From Clostridium sp. Cult3 (GTDB lineage Bacteria > Bacillota > Clostridia > Tissierellales > Tepidimicrobiaceae): a stretch of DNA of 64,000 nt. The DNA lies in NCBI RefSeq assembly GCF_021655115.1, contig NZ_PPXY01000022.1:17840-81839 (forward strand), in the 5' to 3' direction. The notes beneath the pieces were generated by a model. The model was not told the origin of the DNA. It ran no database searches and was given only the letters and a program-made list of their open reading frames with translations. Made by a program: the position numbers and the translations under genes. Below, one piece after another: positions 44,222-54,800 of the stretch (positions are counted from its first letter, which is position 1; each line of letters opens with the position of its first letter).

Positions 44222-44626
44222 CTAACAGATGTATTTAACAACTTCTACCCTATTCTTGTCTATATATACCTCATCGGATAATCCATCTACTAATACAAGC
44301 CCTCTTCCACAACATTTCAATTCCTCAGGATCATACGATGATATATCAAAATCAATCCCTTGTCCTTCATCACTTACTTCTATTCTAATGGTATCCTTTA
44401 CCACCTCCATATACAGATGCACACATTTATCCCGTTTGCATTTATTCCCATGAATGACACTGTTAATAACTAGTTCATTTAATATTAGTTTTAGATCAAA
44501 TAGAAGGTCTTCATCATTTACGATACTCTCAAGCCTACTCAATATGTCCTGTATGAAATTTTTAATATCCTCCAAATCGCTACATACTGAACCTTGATAT
44601 CTAAAATACACTTGAATCACGCCCAT
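44222..44626 (-). CDS. Anti-sigma factor-like serine kinase (RsbW/SpoIIAB-type HATPase)
   Basis: The 134-residue protein matches HATPase_c_2: N box LKLILNELVINSVIHGN with the conserved glutamate and asparagine, G1 VSDEGQGIDF, and G2 CGRGLVLVDGLSD. Such proteins bind sigma factors and phosphorylate anti-anti-sigma partners. No sigma factor or STAS-domain gene is adjacent; the sigma-70-type gene at 33739 is ten kilobases away and there is no evidence that they pair. The start has a poor ribosome site, so the true start may differ by a few codons. Confidence 0.82.
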   Translation of the reverse strand: MGVIQVYFRYQGSVCSDLEDIKNFIQDILSRLESIVNDEDLLFDLKLILNELVINSVIHGNKCKRDKCVHLYMEVVKDTIRIEVSDEGQGIDFDISSYDPEELKCCGRGLVLVDGLSDEVYIDKNRVEVVKYIC

Positions 44627-44802
44627 CTAACTTATAATATTTATTATGTTATAAACTATAATTATTTTACCCACAAATAACTCCTTTAATCTATATGTAC
44701 AAACCTATTTATTTTTTATGTGGATTATTAAAAAATAAGTTTAAAACCCATAATTAGTGGGTAATATTTCTATTGACTACATAATGAAAGGAGAATTATA
44801 TT

Positions 44803-44961
44803 ATGGACAGATATGTATGCGAACCTTGTGGCTATGTTTATGATCCAGCTGAAGGAGATCCAGATAATGGTGTAGAACCAGGCACTCCTTTTGAACAACT
44901 ACCTGACGATTGGGTATGTCCAGTTTGTGGCGCTACAAAGGATATGTTTGTAAAGGAATAA
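44803..44961 (+). CDS. Rubredoxin
   Basis: A 52-residue protein with the two rubredoxin iron knuckles, [12 protein letters not shown] and [13 protein letters not shown], with all four cysteines in place and near-standard length. It carries one electron between redox enzymes, often to peroxide- and superoxide-removing enzymes in anaerobes. GAAAGGAG precedes the ATG. It is a single-gene unit on the plus strand; the next gene, engB, converges on it. Confidence 0.97.
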   Translation: MDRYVCEPCGYVYDPAEGDPDNGVEPGTPFEQLPDDWVCPVCGATKDMFVKE

Positions 44962-44967
44962 TGTTTA

Positions 44968-45000
44968 AAAGGCAGCAATCCACTAGGGTTGCTGCCTTTG
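44968..45000. terminator. Bidirectional terminator between rubredoxin and engB
   Basis: AAAGGCAGCAA and TTGCTGCCTTT form an 11-base stem. It includes the last codons of engB (stop at 44983-44985). Confidence 0.8.
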
Positions 45001-45588
45001 ATTATCCATCAATAGTTTCCCTAATCTCTCCCATATTTCCTCCCTATTGATCTTCTTGGTAGAGGAATAGGGAAGGATTATATTTATATCCTTTATCCCT
45101 AGCTTATTTCTTATTATTTTCATATTAGCTTGATATTTTCCCTTGGATATCTTATCTGCCTTTGTAGCTATGACAAGGCCAGTAAACCCAAAAGTCTTGA
45201 TCCAATTATACATCATCAAATCCAATTCCGTTGGTTCATGTCTTATATCTACTAACAAAACCACTTCTAGTAGATTCTGCCTGCTGCTTAAATATTCTTC
45301 GATTATATGTCCCCATTTCGCCTTTTCAGATTTAGATACCTGAGCATATCCATAGCCAGGTAGATCTACAAATCTAAATTGATCATTTATATTGTAAAAA
45401 TTAATAGTTCTAGTCTTCCCTGGTTTTCCACTGGTCCTAGCTAAATTAGTTCTATTTACCATAGAATTTATAAAGGAAGACTTTCCTACATTGGATCTTC
45501 CAGCAAAGGCTATTTCCGGTAAACTACTATCTGGATATTGTTTTTTGTTTACTGCAATCCTTTCCAGATCAGCTTTATTTATCTTCAT
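44983..45588 (-). CDS. engB: EngB/YsxC ribosome biogenesis GTPase
   Basis: The protein (201 residues from the second ATG, 203 from the first) is a small TrmE-Era-EngA-like GTPase. P-loop GRSNVGKSSF, switch TRTINFYNI, G3 DLPGYGYAQ and G4 TKADKI are visible. It assists assembly of the large ribosomal subunit. The 3' end of lon overlaps its start. AGAGG is nine bases from the ATG at 45588, which is therefore preferred to the one at 45594. The lon-engB order is usual in Firmicutes. Confidence 0.95.
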   Translation of the reverse strand: MKINKADLERIAVNKKQYPDSSLPEIAFAGRSNVGKSSFINSMVNRTNLARTSGKPGKTRTINFYNINDQFRFVDLPGYGYAQVSKSEKAKWGHIIEEYLSSRQNLLEVVLLVDIRHEPTELDLMMYNWIKTFGFTGLVIATKADKISKGKYQANMKIIRNKLGIKDINIILPYSSTKKINREEIWERLGKLLMDNQRQQP

Positions 45589-47935
45589 GATCATCGTCCT
45601 CTTTCAGTAAAACATGTTCAAGAACTTGCTCCATACTCTTCACTAACACAAATTCCATACTTCTCTTCACCTTCTCCGGTATTTCCTCTAAATCCTTCTT
45701 GTTCTCAAAGGGTATCAATATCTTCTTTATACCAATTCTATTGGCTGCTAATACCTTTTCTTTAATGCCTCCTACTGGCAAAACCCTTCCTCTCAAGGTA
45801 ATTTCCCCTGTCATGGCTATATCCTTGTCAATAGGCTTGTTGGTAAGGGCAGATATAGCGGCAGTAGTCATAGTTATCCCTGCTGATGGCCCATCCTTTG
45901 GAATGGCTCCTTCTGGCACGTGAATGTGGATATCCATTTCCTTGTAAAAGTTATCCTTTATACCCAAATTCTTTGAATTTGCACGAATATAGCTAATGCC
46001 AGCCATGGCAGATTCCTTCATTACCTCTCCTAGTTGTCCAGTTAGCTGAAGTTTGCCTGTGCCTTTCATACAGTTGACTTCAACAGACAAGGTTTCTCCT
46101 CCAAAAGCGGTCCAAGCTAAACCAGTAGCTACGCCAACTTGATCTTCCCGTTGGCCAGGGTCTATTCGATACTTTTCAATTCCTAAATATTTATGGAGAT
46201 TTCCCTTGTTTACTCTGACAGTTTTTATATTTGTTTCCACAATTCTTTTGGCAGATTTTCTGCATATATTAGCTATGTTTCTTTCCAAGTCCCTTACCCC
46301 TGCCTCTCGGGTATAGTTTCTTATTATTTTTCTTATAGCGGCATCGGAAACTATCAGATTTTTTTCCTTTAATCCGTGTTCTTTAAGCTGTTTTGGCAGC
46401 AGATGGTTAGTTGCAATCTTTAACTTTTCTTCTTCTGTATAACCACTTATTCTAATAACTTCCATTCGATCCAATAAAGGGGCTGGTATAGAAGCTACAG
46501 TATTTGCCGTGGTGATAAAGAATACTTTAGATAAATCAAAGGGTACTTCTAGATAGTGATCAGTAAAGGTATTGTTTTGTTCTGGATCCAATACCTCTAG
46601 TAAGGCACTAGCTGGATCCCCTCTAAAATCACTAGCTAATTTGTCTATTTCATCAAATAGAAATACGGGATTTTTAGACCCAGATTTTCTTATTGAACTA
46701 ATAACCCTTCCAGGCATAGCTCCTACATAGGTCCTCCTATGACCTCTAATCTCGGCTTCATCTCTTACTCCTCCTAAAGACATTCGAACAAAGTTTCTAT
46801 TTAACGACTTAGCTATGGATTTGGCTATAGAAGTTTTCCCTACACCAGGAGGTCCTACTAAACAAAGTATTGGTCCTTTCATATTTGCAGCCAATTCTCT
46901 CACAGCAATAAATTCTAAAATCCTTTCCTTCACATCTGTAAGTCCATGATGGTCCTCATTTAAAATATCTCTAGCTTTTTTGATATCTACCTTGTCCTTG
47001 GTTTCCTTATCCCAAGGGAGTTCCAATATCCAATCTAAATATGTCCGAATAACTGCTGTCTCTGCTGAATGAGGGGACATCTTGTCTAGCCTTTCTACTT
47101 CTTTCAGTGATTTTTCTTTCACTTCCTTAGGCATATTTATTTCGTCTATTTTTGTCTTATATTCTTCTATTTCTTCTAATATATCGTCCTCTTCGCCTAA
47201 TTCTTTTTGTATAGCCCTCATCTGTTCTTTTAGATAGTATTCCTTTTGAACTTTAGTTATTTGTTTCTTAACCCTTTGGTTGATCTTTTCCTCTATCTTT
47301 AATAATTCAATCTCCTCTTGTAAAATCCTATGAAGCATTTCTAACCTTTCATAAAAATCAAAAGTTTCTAAAATCTTTTGATGATCCTCAATCTTAAAAT
47401 TGATATACGAAGCAATAACATCAGCTAATCTGCCTGGATCCTCTATATCTGTAATGGTTATTAATATATCTGGAGATAGCCTATTGCTTAATGTTAAATA
47501 TTCTTCAAAATCGGAAATAACTAATCTCATAATTGCTTCTAATTCTTTATCGAGAGTTATATCATCCATTTCATAGGTAAATTCTTCTACCTCCACTTCA
47601 AAATACTCTTCTTCTTTAGTTATTTCAACAATTCTACCCCGACTTATTCCTTCAACTAATACTCTTATGCTTCCACCAGGTAATTTTAACATTTGCTTAA
47701 TCCTTGTAATGGTACCAATATGGTAGAAATCATCTAATGTGGGTTCTTCCACCTTAGCATCCTTTTGAGTGCATAGTAGTATTAAAGAATCGTCTACCAT
47801 AGCTTCTTCTAAAGCATTGATGGACTTTTCCCTTCCTACATCAAAGTGGATAACCATGTGAGGAAATACAGACATCCCTCTTAAAGGTATAAGGGGTAAT
47901 GTTTTTTTCTGCACAATATATTGATCTTTGTACAT
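45575..47935 (-). CDS. lon: ATP-dependent protease Lon
   Basis: The 786-residue protein has the N-terminal substrate-binding domain (about 12-205), coiled-coil linker, an AAA domain with Walker [10 protein letters not shown], and the C-terminal protease with catalytic serine near residue 684 (KDGPSAGIT) and lysine near 725 (GGIKEKVLA). It degrades damaged and some regulatory proteins in the cytoplasm. AAGGAGTGAGG precedes the ATG. A terminator lies between clpX and lon, so lon is probably transcribed apart from the tig-clpP-clpX group, together with engB. Confidence 0.97.
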   Translation of the reverse strand: MYKDQYIVQKKTLPLIPLRGMSVFPHMVIHFDVGREKSINALEEAMVDDSLILLCTQKDAKVEEPTLDDFYHIGTITRIKQMLKLPGGSIRVLVEGISRGRIVEITKEEEYFEVEVEEFTYEMDDITLDKELEAIMRLVISDFEEYLTLSNRLSPDILITITDIEDPGRLADVIASYINFKIEDHQKILETFDFYERLEMLHRILQEEIELLKIEEKINQRVKKQITKVQKEYYLKEQMRAIQKELGEEDDILEEIEEYKTKIDEINMPKEVKEKSLKEVERLDKMSPHSAETAVIRTYLDWILELPWDKETKDKVDIKKARDILNEDHHGLTDVKERILEFIAVRELAANMKGPILCLVGPPGVGKTSIAKSIAKSLNRNFVRMSLGGVRDEAEIRGHRRTYVGAMPGRVISSIRKSGSKNPVFLFDEIDKLASDFRGDPASALLEVLDPEQNNTFTDHYLEVPFDLSKVFFITTANTVASIPAPLLDRMEVIRISGYTEEEKLKIATNHLLPKQLKEHGLKEKNLIVSDAAIRKIIRNYTREAGVRDLERNIANICRKSAKRIVETNIKTVRVNKGNLHKYLGIEKYRIDPGQREDQVGVATGLAWTAFGGETLSVEVNCMKGTGKLQLTGQLGEVMKESAMAGISYIRANSKNLGIKDNFYKEMDIHIHVPEGAIPKDGPSAGITMTTAAISALTNKPIDKDIAMTGEITLRGRVLPVGGIKEKVLAANRIGIKKILIPFENKKDLEEIPEKVKRSMEFVLVKSMEQVLEHVLLKEDDDHEDK

Positions 47936-47993
47936 AACCTCACTCCTTTTATCTATATGTATTTATATATCATTGGAAACAATAGATAGAATG

Positions 47994-48021
47994 AAAAAAG
48001 CTCACGAAATTGTGAGCTTTT
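47994..48021 (-). terminator. Terminator after clpX
   Basis: AAAAGCTCAC and GTGAGCTTTT form a 10-base stem followed on the minus strand by TTTTTT, eight bases after the clpX stop. Confidence 0.9.
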
Positions 48022-48028
48022 ATTATTT

Positions 48029-49309
48029 TTATGATGCAGATTCTTTATTGTCACCCTTTTTAGCTCTATTTTTTGTGCTTCTTTCAGATATTACCAATGT
48101 TGGATCCCCGTTGTCTAGTATGGTCTCTTTTTTTATTAAACATTTTTCAATATCATCTCGAGATGGAATTTCATACATTATGTCCAACAAGTTTTCCTCT
48201 ATTATACTACGTAGCCCTCTTGCCCCAGTTTTTCTTTCTATAGCTTTTTGAGCTATAGCTCTCAAAGCTTCCTCGTCAAATTCTAACTCTACTCCATCCA
48301 TTCTAAATAGCTCTTTATACTGTTTTACAAGGGCATTTTTAGGTTCTGTTAATATCTTAACCAGTGATTCTTCATCCAACTCTTCTAGGGTTACTATTAC
48401 TGGTAATCTACCAACAAACTCCGGTATTAGCCCATACCTTAGAAGATCTTCTGGCTGTATCTCCTTTAGTAGCTCTCCTATCTGAACATCTTCTTTACTC
48501 TTAATGTCTGCTCCAAATCCCATGGATTTTTTATCTACTCGATTTTGAATGATCTTATCAATACCGTCAAAAGCTCCACCAACTATAAACAATATATTAC
48601 TAGTGTCTACTTGAATGAATTCCTGATGAGGATGCTTTCTTCCTCCTTGAGGCGGAACATTGGCCACAGTGCCTTCTAAAATTTTGAGTAGGGCTTGTTG
48701 CACTCCCTCTCCGCTAACATCTCGAGTAATAGAAGGATTTTCGGTCTTACGAGCAATTTTATCTATTTCGTCAATATATACTATACCCTGTTCAGCTCTT
48801 TCAATATCATAATCTGCTGCTTGAATTAACTTCAAGATAATATTTTCAACATCCTCACCTACATATCCTGCCTCTGTTAAGGAAGTAGCATCTGCTATAG
48901 CAAATGGCACATTCAATATCTTAGCTAATGTTTGAGCAAGTAAAGTCTTTCCAGAACCAGTAGGTCCTATCATAACTATATTGGACTTCTGTAGTTCTAC
49001 ATCATTAGTTTTTGATGGTCTCTTGTTTATTCTTTTGTAATGATTATATACTGCAACAGCTAAGGCTCTCTTTGCCCTTTCCTGTTTAATCACGTACTCA
49101 TCTAGGGTTTCCTTTATCTCATCTGGTTTTGGTAATTCTCTTACATCATAATCAAATGCATCTATAAATTCTTCATCGATTATTTCCTGACATAGTTCTA
49201 TACATTCATCACAGATGAATACATTTGGCCCAGCTATAAGCCTTCTAACTTGATCTTGCGGTTTCCCACAAAAAGAGCAGCGAAGCTGTTTGTCATCATA
49301 TTTCGCCAT
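48029..49309 (-). CDS. clpX: ClpX, ATP-dependent unfoldase of ClpXP
   Basis: The 426-residue protein has the N-terminal zinc finger (cysteines 11, 14, 33 and 36; CSFCGKP and CDECIELC), Walker [15 protein letters not shown], Walker [12 protein letters not shown], and the C-terminal AAA small domain with the arginine finger region. It unfolds proteins and feeds them to ClpP; the ClpP-binding loop is expected around the central part (IGF tripeptide region) although I did not confirm its exact residues. It lies downstream of clpP and tig in the usual order. Confidence 0.97.
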   Translation of the reverse strand: MAKYDDKQLRCSFCGKPQDQVRRLIAGPNVFICDECIELCQEIIDEEFIDAFDYDVRELPKPDEIKETLDEYVIKQERAKRALAVAVYNHYKRINKRPSKTNDVELQKSNIVMIGPTGSGKTLLAQTLAKILNVPFAIADATSLTEAGYVGEDVENIILKLIQAADYDIERAEQGIVYIDEIDKIARKTENPSITRDVSGEGVQQALLKILEGTVANVPPQGGRKHPHQEFIQVDTSNILFIVGGAFDGIDKIIQNRVDKKSMGFGADIKSKEDVQIGELLKEIQPEDLLRYGLIPEFVGRLPVIVTLEELDEESLVKILTEPKNALVKQYKELFRMDGVELEFDEEALRAIAQKAIERKTGARGLRSIIEENLLDIMYEIPSRDDIEKCLIKKETILDNGDPTLVISERSTKNRAKKGDNKESAS

Positions 49310-49328
49310 TATGACACCTCTCTTAATC

Positions 49329-49913
49329 TTATTTTCCTGATTCTATTACCTCATCTATTATACCATATTCTTTAGCTTCTAAGGCAGTCATAAAGAAATC
49401 CCTATCCGTATCTTTTGAAATCTTGTCGAGAGGTTGATCTGTTCTTTCACTTAATATTCTATTGATAGCCTCTCTAGTTCGAATAATCCTCTCTGCATGG
49501 ATTCTAATATCCTCAGCTTGACCTTGGGTTCCTCCTAAAGGCTGATGAAGCATAATTTCTGCATTAGGAAGAGAAAATCTCTTGCCTTTCGCACCAGCCG
49601 CTAGTAAGAAAGCCCCCATGCTTGCTGCCATACCTATACATATAGTTGATACATCTGGTTTAATATATTGCATGGTATCGTATATTGCAAAGCCAGCACT
49701 TATTGAGCCACCTGGGCTATTTATATAAAGCTGGATATCTTTATCTGGATCCTCAGCTTCTAGAAACAATAACTGAGCAACTATTAAATCTGCAGTTACA
49801 TCATTTACTTCCCCGCCAAGAAATATTATTCTTTCCTTTAGAAGCCTAGAATAAATATCATAGGATCTTTCCCCCCTATTAGTCTGTTCTACAACAATGG
49901 GAACTAATGCCAT
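49329..49913 (-). CDS. clpP: ClpP protease subunit
   Basis: The 194-residue serine protease carries its triad at serine 98 (GMAASMGAF), histidine 123 (MLHQPLGG) and aspartate 172 (DRDFFM). [14 protein letters not shown] is another signature. Fourteen copies form the proteolytic chamber used by ClpX and other unfoldases. AGGAGGGGTAT precedes the ATG. Spacing is 19 bases to clpX and 20 to tig. Confidence 0.98.
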   Translation of the reverse strand: MALVPIVVEQTNRGERSYDIYSRLLKERIIFLGGEVNDVTADLIVAQLLFLEAEDPDKDIQLYINSPGGSISAGFAIYDTMQYIKPDVSTICIGMAASMGAFLLAAGAKGKRFSLPNAEIMLHQPLGGTQGQAEDIRIHAERIIRTREAINRILSERTDQPLDKISKDTDRDFFMTALEAKEYGIIDEVIESGK

Positions 49914-49933
49914 CTTATACCCCTCCTAAAAGA

Positions 49934-51223
49934 TTAAATAAATTTGATATTTGAAACGAGTAGTCCTATAGTCTTATCTCTAATTATACCCGTCTTAAGG
50001 TATTCCAAATCTCCTTTTTTCATATCTTCCTTAAATTTGTCTACATTTTCCTGATTGTACTCCTTAGCCAACTTTTCTAGCTCTTCTTCTATATCTTCTT
50101 CTGTAGCTTCCAATTTTTCAGCCTTTGCTACAGATTCTAGTACCAAATCAGCCTTAACTCTTTTTTCTGCTACTGGCCTTACTTGGTCTTTAAAATCATC
50201 TATTGTTGAATTAGTCAATTGTAAATACTGTTCTATGTTCAAGCCCTGCATTCTCAGTCTATAATCGAATTCACCAATTTCATTTTCTACTTGATTTTCT
50301 ATCATAACTTCCGGTATATCCATTTCTGATAATTCAACTAATTTTTCCACAGTCTTGTTTTCAATCTCTATTTTCTCTTTTTCCTTTGCTTCCTTTTCAA
50401 GTCTTTCTCTAATACTTTGTTTATATTCTTCTAAAGTATCAAATTCCGATACATCTTTTGCAAATTCATCATCTAGTGTAGGTAATTCTTTTTCCTTAAT
50501 CTCGTTAATAGTTACCTTAAACAAGGCTTCTTTTCCTCTCAGGCTTTCTTCAAAATAGTCTTCTGGGAAGGTTACTTTTACATCTACTATGTCACCTTTT
50601 TTCTTGCCGATGAGTTGTTCTTCAAATCCCTCGATAAATGTATTTTGTCCTAAGGTCAATTCTTGATTCTCAGCTGTTCCACCTTCAAATTGTTTCTCAT
50701 CAATATATCCTTCAAAATCTATATTGAGTACATCTCCTTCTTTAGTTTCTCTATCACTAGCATCAATAATTCTACCATTCATTTCTTGAATAGCCTTCAA
50801 TTCCATATCTACATTTTCATCTGTAACATTATACTCTACTTTTTCAATTTCTATACTATTATAATCGCCTAATGTAACCTCTGGCTTTATAGTTACTTCA
50901 ACTTTTACAATTATTGGTTTTCCCTTTTCTAATTGCTCTATATCTACCTCTGGAGTATCTACTGGTTCTAATTCTAAACTTGCTATTGCTTCATCATAAG
51001 CCTCTGGCAAAAGGCTATTTAAAGCTTCTTCATAAAATATACCTTCACCATAATTCATTTCAATTATTTTTCTAGGTACTTTTCCTTTACGGAAACCTGG
51101 TACGCTAAATATATTTCTGTTTTTTAAGTAAGCTTTTTGTATGGCTTTTTCAAATTTATCTTCACCGATCTCAATGCTAAATGTGGCCTTGTTGTTTTCT
51201 TTTTTTTCCAAAACAGGGTTCAT
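49934..51223 (-). CDS. tig: Trigger factor
   Basis: From the ATG at 51223 the protein has 429 residues, the usual trigger factor size. It has the ribosome-binding signature GFRKGKVPRK in the N-terminal domain, an FKBP-type prolyl isomerase domain (about 155-250, GDVLNIDFEGYIDEKQFEGG shortened here to NIDFEGYIDEKQF), and a helical C-terminal chaperone domain. It binds nascent chains at the ribosome exit. A longer frame adds eight residues but AAGGAGG lies before the chosen ATG. It is the first gene of tig-clpP-clpX. Confidence 0.96.
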   Translation of the reverse strand: MNPVLEKKENNKATFSIEIGEDKFEKAIQKAYLKNRNIFSVPGFRKGKVPRKIIEMNYGEGIFYEEALNSLLPEAYDEAIASLELEPVDTPEVDIEQLEKGKPIIVKVEVTIKPEVTLGDYNSIEIEKVEYNVTDENVDMELKAIQEMNGRIIDASDRETKEGDVLNIDFEGYIDEKQFEGGTAENQELTLGQNTFIEGFEEQLIGKKKGDIVDVKVTFPEDYFEESLRGKEALFKVTINEIKEKELPTLDDEFAKDVSEFDTLEEYKQSIRERLEKEAKEKEKIEIENKTVEKLVELSEMDIPEVMIENQVENEIGEFDYRLRMQGLNIEQYLQLTNSTIDDFKDQVRPVAEKRVKADLVLESVAKAEKLEATEEDIEEELEKLAKEYNQENVDKFKEDMKKGDLEYLKTGIIRDKTIGLLVSNIKFI

Positions 51224-51294
51224 TATATATTTCCTCCTTAATCTCATTATTTATTTCAAACCAAACCTTATTAAGTACTTCGCTGTACCTTAAA

Positions 51295-51323
51295 ATTATA
51301 TCATAAAATTAATATTTATCCAA
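51295..51323 (-). promoter_or_regulatory. Promoter of tig-clpP-clpX
   Basis: TTGGAT (51318-51323), 17-base spacer, and TATAAT (51295-51300) with an upstream TG extension (TGATATAAT) on the minus strand. It is about 70 bases before the tig start and after the tRNA terminator. I see no CtsR or CIRCE-type operator here. Confidence 0.7.
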
Positions 51324-51356
51324 TTTTTATGCTATTTAAATCAAATTTTATGTATA

Positions 51357-51384
51357 ATAAAAAACCAATGGGATTCCATTGGTT
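51357..51384 (-). terminator. Terminator after tRNA-Leu
   Basis: AACCAATGG and CCATTGGTT form a 9-base stem; on the minus strand it is followed by TTTTTTA. Confidence 0.85.
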
Positions 51385-51388
51385 CAAA

Positions 51389-51472
51389 TGGTGCGGGAGA
51401 GAGGACTTGAACCCCCACGTCAAAGACACTAGATCCTAAGTCTAGCGCGTCTGCCAATTCCGCCACTCCCGC
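51389..51472 (-). tRNA. tRNA-Leu (anticodon UAG)
   Basis: On the minus strand the acceptor arm GCGGGAG pairs with CTCCCGC, the anticodon arm CTAGA-CTTAGGA-TCTAG gives anticodon UAG, a long variable arm (type II tRNA) follows, and the T arm contains GTTCAAGTC. The 3' CCA is encoded (51389-51391). It reads CUA and other CUN leucine codons. A consensus promoter lies just upstream and a terminator just downstream, so it is an independent unit. Confidence 0.97.
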
Positions 51473-51493
51473 TAAAAAATTTCTTACCTTATC

Positions 51494-51521
51494 ATTATAG
51501 CACGTAATTTATTTATGTCAA
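51494..51521 (-). promoter_or_regulatory. Promoter of tRNA-Leu
   Basis: TTGACA (51516-51521), 16-base spacer, TATAAT (51494-51499) on the minus strand, 22 bases before the tRNA. Confidence 0.8.
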
Positions 51522-51552
51522 TAATTTTTTATAAAAACTTATTGTTTTTATA

Positions 51553-51581
51553 TTGTCAATTATCTGAATACATGATATGCT
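51553..51581 (+). promoter_or_regulatory. Promoter of small membrane protein gene
   Basis: TTGTCA (51553-51558), 17-base spacer, TATGCT (51576-51581) with upstream TG extension, on the plus strand, 34 bases before the start. Confidence 0.6.
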
Positions 51582-51614
51582 TATGTTAGTAAAGGCCATT
51601 TAGGAGGTATAAAT

Positions 51615-51797
51615 ATGAAAGATGCTAAATATATCTTTATAGAAACTGTCCTATTTTTTCTAGCTTTACGTCTCATATATCTCATTTTTGAAACACTTAA
51701 ATTGCAAGCTAATCCAATTTATATATGCTTAATCTTTATGGTGCTTTGGGCTGCAGGAAAAGTGACTATTAGTAGTAAACTATCAAAAAATAAATGA
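51615..51797 (+). CDS. Small membrane protein, 60 residues
   Basis: Two predicted helices (about 6-25 and 33-48) with a short loop and a basic C-terminal tail (SSKLSKNK). The family is not recognised. AGGAGG is well placed before the ATG and it has its own promoter and terminator, so it is a genuine single-gene unit rather than a random frame. It faces the FtsX-type permease gene tail to tail; no functional link can be shown. Confidence 0.72.
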   Translation: MKDAKYIFIETVLFFLALRLIYLIFETLKLQANPIYICLIFMVLWAAGKVTISSKLSKNK

Positions 51798-51803
51798 TTA
51801 TAT

Positions 51804-51840
51804 AATAAGTCAGGATCATTGGTGTATCCTGACTTATTTT
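51804..51840. terminator. Bidirectional terminator
   Basis: AATAAGTCAGGAT and its complement form a 13-base stem (51804-51816, 51826-51838) ending in TTTTT on the plus strand, between the small membrane gene and the convergent permease gene. Confidence 0.85.
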
Positions 51841-54800
51841 TTATCTTGCAAGACTTCTTATATTTTCTACTGGATACTTTTCTGTAATTCTCTTACTAGG
51901 TAAATAGTAAATAAATACTGTCAATAAAAAGTAGATTATACATATGATAATGTGGATTGTCCATGGATATAACCAAAGCCTGTATGTGAATATATCCTTC
52001 ATATAATCTGAAAAAGTTAATGAAAATTCTCCTAGTGTCCCTAGGGAAGTAAGGGTTAGCACTAGTATTAGCACTAAATGAATAATTAATAGAGTTAATG
52101 CTCCTGTTAATATACCTACCTTCAGATAATGCTTAGAAAACTGCTCTTTAGTTACCCCAAGGGACTGGAGTATTCCTATTCTATTTCTATCCTGTTCCAT
52201 CTTGGATACGGTAGTATTGTATAAAATTATTAAAGCAATAGCAGCTGCTGTTATGCCCAGCAGTGATATTATAAGAGCATTATTAAAAGCTTCATAATAT
52301 AACTCCGAATTGCTATTCTTATAATTATAAATAGTATACCCTCTATCATTTGCATAACTTAGTAGTCTGGCGTCTAAAATTACATCCCCCTGCTTAGAAT
52401 CAGTATATATATAGCAAACGGTACGGCCATAGCTATATGGATAGATAAGATTAACCATGTCCTCTAAATACTTTACGTCCTCCAAAGTTCCTAATCCAAA
52501 TCTTGATCTAGGATAAAGATACTCCATACAATCAATAGAACTTATCACCACATAGGGTGCTACACTATTAGAAAAAGGCCAAACACCTTCCTTTGGTAAA
52601 TAGTGAATGATTCCTCCTACTTTAACCTCTTTAGTATCATAAGATGAACCATAAATATCACCGTCTACCACTTCCCTATCAGCAGATAAATAGATTACAT
52701 CCCCGGGTCGTATATATTTCTGTTTCGTATAATAATCCTTATACCTAGTATTGTAAGTAATATCATAGGCTCCACTGTTTTCAAATAACCATTTCATTCT
52801 ATTGTCCTCATTGGTAGCAGCTATTACTTTTTTCTCAGAAAAAGGATTTATACCTACATTCGTATCCCCTGGAAGATACATAGGGATTAATAATATGACC
52901 TCTTCTCCGGTTATGAACTTCTTCCTATCTACTTTTCCTTCTGTTACCAAAGAATTATACTTTTTAAATTGACTCCCTTTGGCATCTATAGCATAGATCT
53001 TTGTATAAAATGCATTGTTAATATATTCTGTTTCATCTTCTAATCCCTTATTATATTTACTAAAATGACTAATTAATAGTCTACTTGGTAGTAAATCCTC
53101 AAAGGTATTGAAGATTTTATTATCTTCAATATCTTCGTGCCAAAGGAAAAGCTGTCTTCCTACTTTATAGACTTCAGTAGATTTGACTCCGTCTATCTTC
53201 TTAAGCTCCTCATCCATAATGGGAATTACTTTCTCCCTTTCTCCAAAGATAGCCTCCATAGCATAATCCGGTCGATTGTTCGCTAAGACTGTTTCCCTAT
53301 AGTTTCCAAAGGAAAAGAAACTAAGGAATACAGTTACCAGGAGAATAGTAATGGTAATAAAAGATATTCCAAAGGATATAAAAGCTTTACTTTTATTAAG
53401 CTTAAAATATCGCCAATTGATATAAGAAAAACTTTGGCGCTTAATCTTATTATCCTTCTCGTCTTTTCGTTTTATCTTTTTATGTTTAGGTGGTCTTTCC
53501 ATAGCACCTACTAATGGTATGTTTATTGCGTATATAGTTGGTATAGTCATGCCTATAAACAATGCCAATATGCCTGCTACTATACCTATAAGGAATAGAT
53601 ATGGAAATACGTGAAATTTAAGATTTCTACCTCCAAATTTATTCATACTAAAAATTATTATTGCAGCAACTCCAAATCCTATAGGTACCCCTATAAATAG
53701 TCCAGACCTTAAAAAATATACTCCTTCATATAATAGCATCTTAATAATCTGAAGTTTAGTAGCCCCAATAGATTTTAACAATACAATTTTTCTAGACCTT
53801 CTTTTCATTTGAGTCAAGAATATTTGAAATATAGCCAGTGCAGTTGCTATAAATACTACTGCTATAATAATTAAGGCTAATACATTTTCCGTTGAACCTT
53901 TCATATCAGGATATGAAAAAGTGTTTTTTCTGAAATTAGCAGTATTTATCTCCATCTTACTACCTATAGCATTATCCCCTTCAAGGGATTTATCAGCCCA
54001 TTCTTCAGGCTTCCTTTCCGCAAACCATTTTTGGTTCTCCTCTAGAGCTTTTTCTACTTCTTCATCTGTAGCACCATAAAGAGACATCCAAAACCAAAAG
54101 TTTATACCTTCCACCCTATCTTCTTCAGTTTCAGGTTTGTTAGGATAATTCGGTGTTAAGTGAGAATATAGTCCTTCTTTTAAAGAGTTAGACCCTAAAA
54201 AAATATTGTAAGTAAATTGATAATCTGAAAAATCTTCTATGGTGGTACCATAAAAAACATCTGTAAATACTTTACCTCCCTCTTCCGTAATAAAAGCATT
54301 TGGGGAGCTGTGTCCACCTAAATCCCATTTATCTGTATAAGTTTGTAAAATGCCTGTAACTGTAAATTCCCTTTTTAAAATAACCTTCTGTTCATATAAA
54401 AATCCTTCTTCTCTTATAAATTCTGGATCCTCATCTCCGTCCATCGGATAATAAAAGAAATAGTCATTTGATACTACAATTACCGTATCATCAATATATT
54501 CAAAAGGCGTTTCATGATGCTGAAGATAATTAGGGTATATTCCCTGCTCATAATACTCTTTATTTAATTCCATTATATATGGTCCAACATCTCTATCAAT
54601 TGTAGTAATAGGAATATTTACATTTATTTTCTGTCCTACTTCTAGATCTAAATTCATATTGCTCATCTGATTGAGTTCTAGCATTATCTCATCAGGTGCT
54701 TCTGGAAAGCGGCCCTTATAAAGGGAGAACCTTCCCATGTCTGCTAAATCTTGATTAAATGTGCCTACAACTCCACAGGAGTCTGATTCTCCAATAATTA

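Noticed and set aside
44746..44762. ACCCA/TGGGT inverted repeat before rubredoxin as an operator
   Set aside because: Arms are only five bases with a seven-base centre and there is no matching promoter, so chance is likely.
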